From: a virus
Virus record (IMG/VR): IMGVR_UViG_3300001533_001295
Span: 1 to 64,000 of that record
Direction: 5' to 3' (one strand)
Length of the DNA: 64,000 bases
Shown: piece by piece, positions 63,800-64,000 of the stretch
How the letters are laid out: each line of letters starts with the position of its first letter
Numbering within the stretch: position 1 is the stretch's first letter
The notes under the pieces: generated by a model
What the model saw: the letters and a program-made list of their open reading frames with translations, nothing else
Databases searched by the model: none
Told to the model about the DNA's origin: nothing
Position numbers and translations under genes: made by a program

Positions 63800-64000
63800 A
63801 TGTCTTGTATCGCGTCTTTTCCGCGTCCTTCCTTAGCCTGTGCTCTCCAGCTGCTGCGAGCTTTTCGCACCGCCGAAGTACCTGTTCAAGAAATTACTCT
63901 GCGTCTTATTTCCCTGGCTGGTGGAGTTGTTAGCAACAGCTCTTTTAAAGGCGTCGAAGACGCTGCGCTGTGCTTTGAAGGCGGAATTACTATTCCTGCT
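63800..64000 (+). CDS. N-terminal part of an unidentified protein
   Basis: ATG 63800 with TTGAGGTG upstream; open to the window end, 67 residues visible (MSCIASFPRPSLAC…). Ala/Leu-rich then G-G-V-V-S-N-S-S. No family can be assigned. Confidence 0.55.
   Translation, partial: MSCIASFPRPSLACALQLLRAFRTAEVPVQEITLRLISLAGGVVSNSSFKGVEDAALCFEGGITIPA

Noticed and set aside
1-64000. Stop-codon reassignment
   Set aside because: TAA, TAG and TGA each end many well-supported genes (for example RecA-like TGA, ParB-like TAG, thyX neighbour TAA), and the conserved enzymes contain no in-frame stops. The single TAG in the HExxH gene is treated as a local readthrough candidate.

Overview
The window is a contiguous piece of a large tailed double-stranded DNA bacteriophage (Caudoviricetes). 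The grounds are a portal protein, a multi-subunit virus-type RNA polymerase, phage-style DNA metabolism genes (single-strand binding protein, RecA/UvsX-like recombinase, RuvC-like resolvase, ThyX, ribonucleotide reductase, dCMP deaminase), tRNA genes, homing elements and very tight, overlapping gene packing. Almost everything is on the + strand; the exception is a three-gene membrane cassette at about 50.2-51.4 kb on the - strand. TAA, TAG and TGA are all used as stops, so the standard bacterial code applies. No terminase or major capsid gene is in the window, so it is probably a fragment of a larger genome. The host cannot be named from the sequence; two lipobox lipoproteins only say that it is a bacterium.

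Layout. (1) 0-11.1 kb: replication, recombination and nucleotide genes (SSB-like, RecA-like, ParB-like, thyX, RuvC-like) mixed with unknowns. (2) 11.1-28.2 kb: promoter-like element, unknowns, portal, a sugar-modification patch (glycosyltransferase-like, SDR epimerase-like, a GT25-like remnant), a 2H-phosphoesterase fusion, a Gp88-family protein, an AT-hook protein and a run of Ala/Gly-rich membrane-active proteins that look virion-associated. (3) 28.2-32.6 kb: RNA polymerase beta fused to the N-terminal half of beta-prime. (4) 32.6-36.4 kb: tRNA cluster. Two of its tRNA genes, Arg(UCU) and Ile2(CAU), are each interrupted in the anticodon loop by a group I intron encoding an HNH endonuclease. 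(5) 38.4-43.9 kb: nrdB (one intein) and nrdA (two inteins, each directly before a catalytic cysteine). (6) 43.9-50.2 kb: about 28 tandem small genes sharing a central R-x-T-G-P signature, with signs of recent duplication. I do not recognise this family; it is the best candidate for an undescribed system. (7) 51.5-58.5 kb: the C-terminal half of beta-prime, with a mini-intein in the trigger loop, and further virion-type proteins. (8) 58.6-64 kb: dCMP deaminase, a staphylococcal-nuclease-like protein, two lipoprotein genes behind copies of a conserved 28-bp element, a metallophosphoesterase, and a free-standing Hint (intein-like) protein.

How the parts fit. The split polymerase presumably transcribes phage genes, and the 28-bp element seen three times is a candidate promoter for it or for the host polymerase. 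RNR, ThyX and dCMP deaminase supply dNTPs. The homing elements sit in the most conserved sites available: tRNA anticodon loops, RNR catalytic cysteines and iron site, and the RNAP trigger loop. All functional statements rest on motif reading by eye; no database search was possible.
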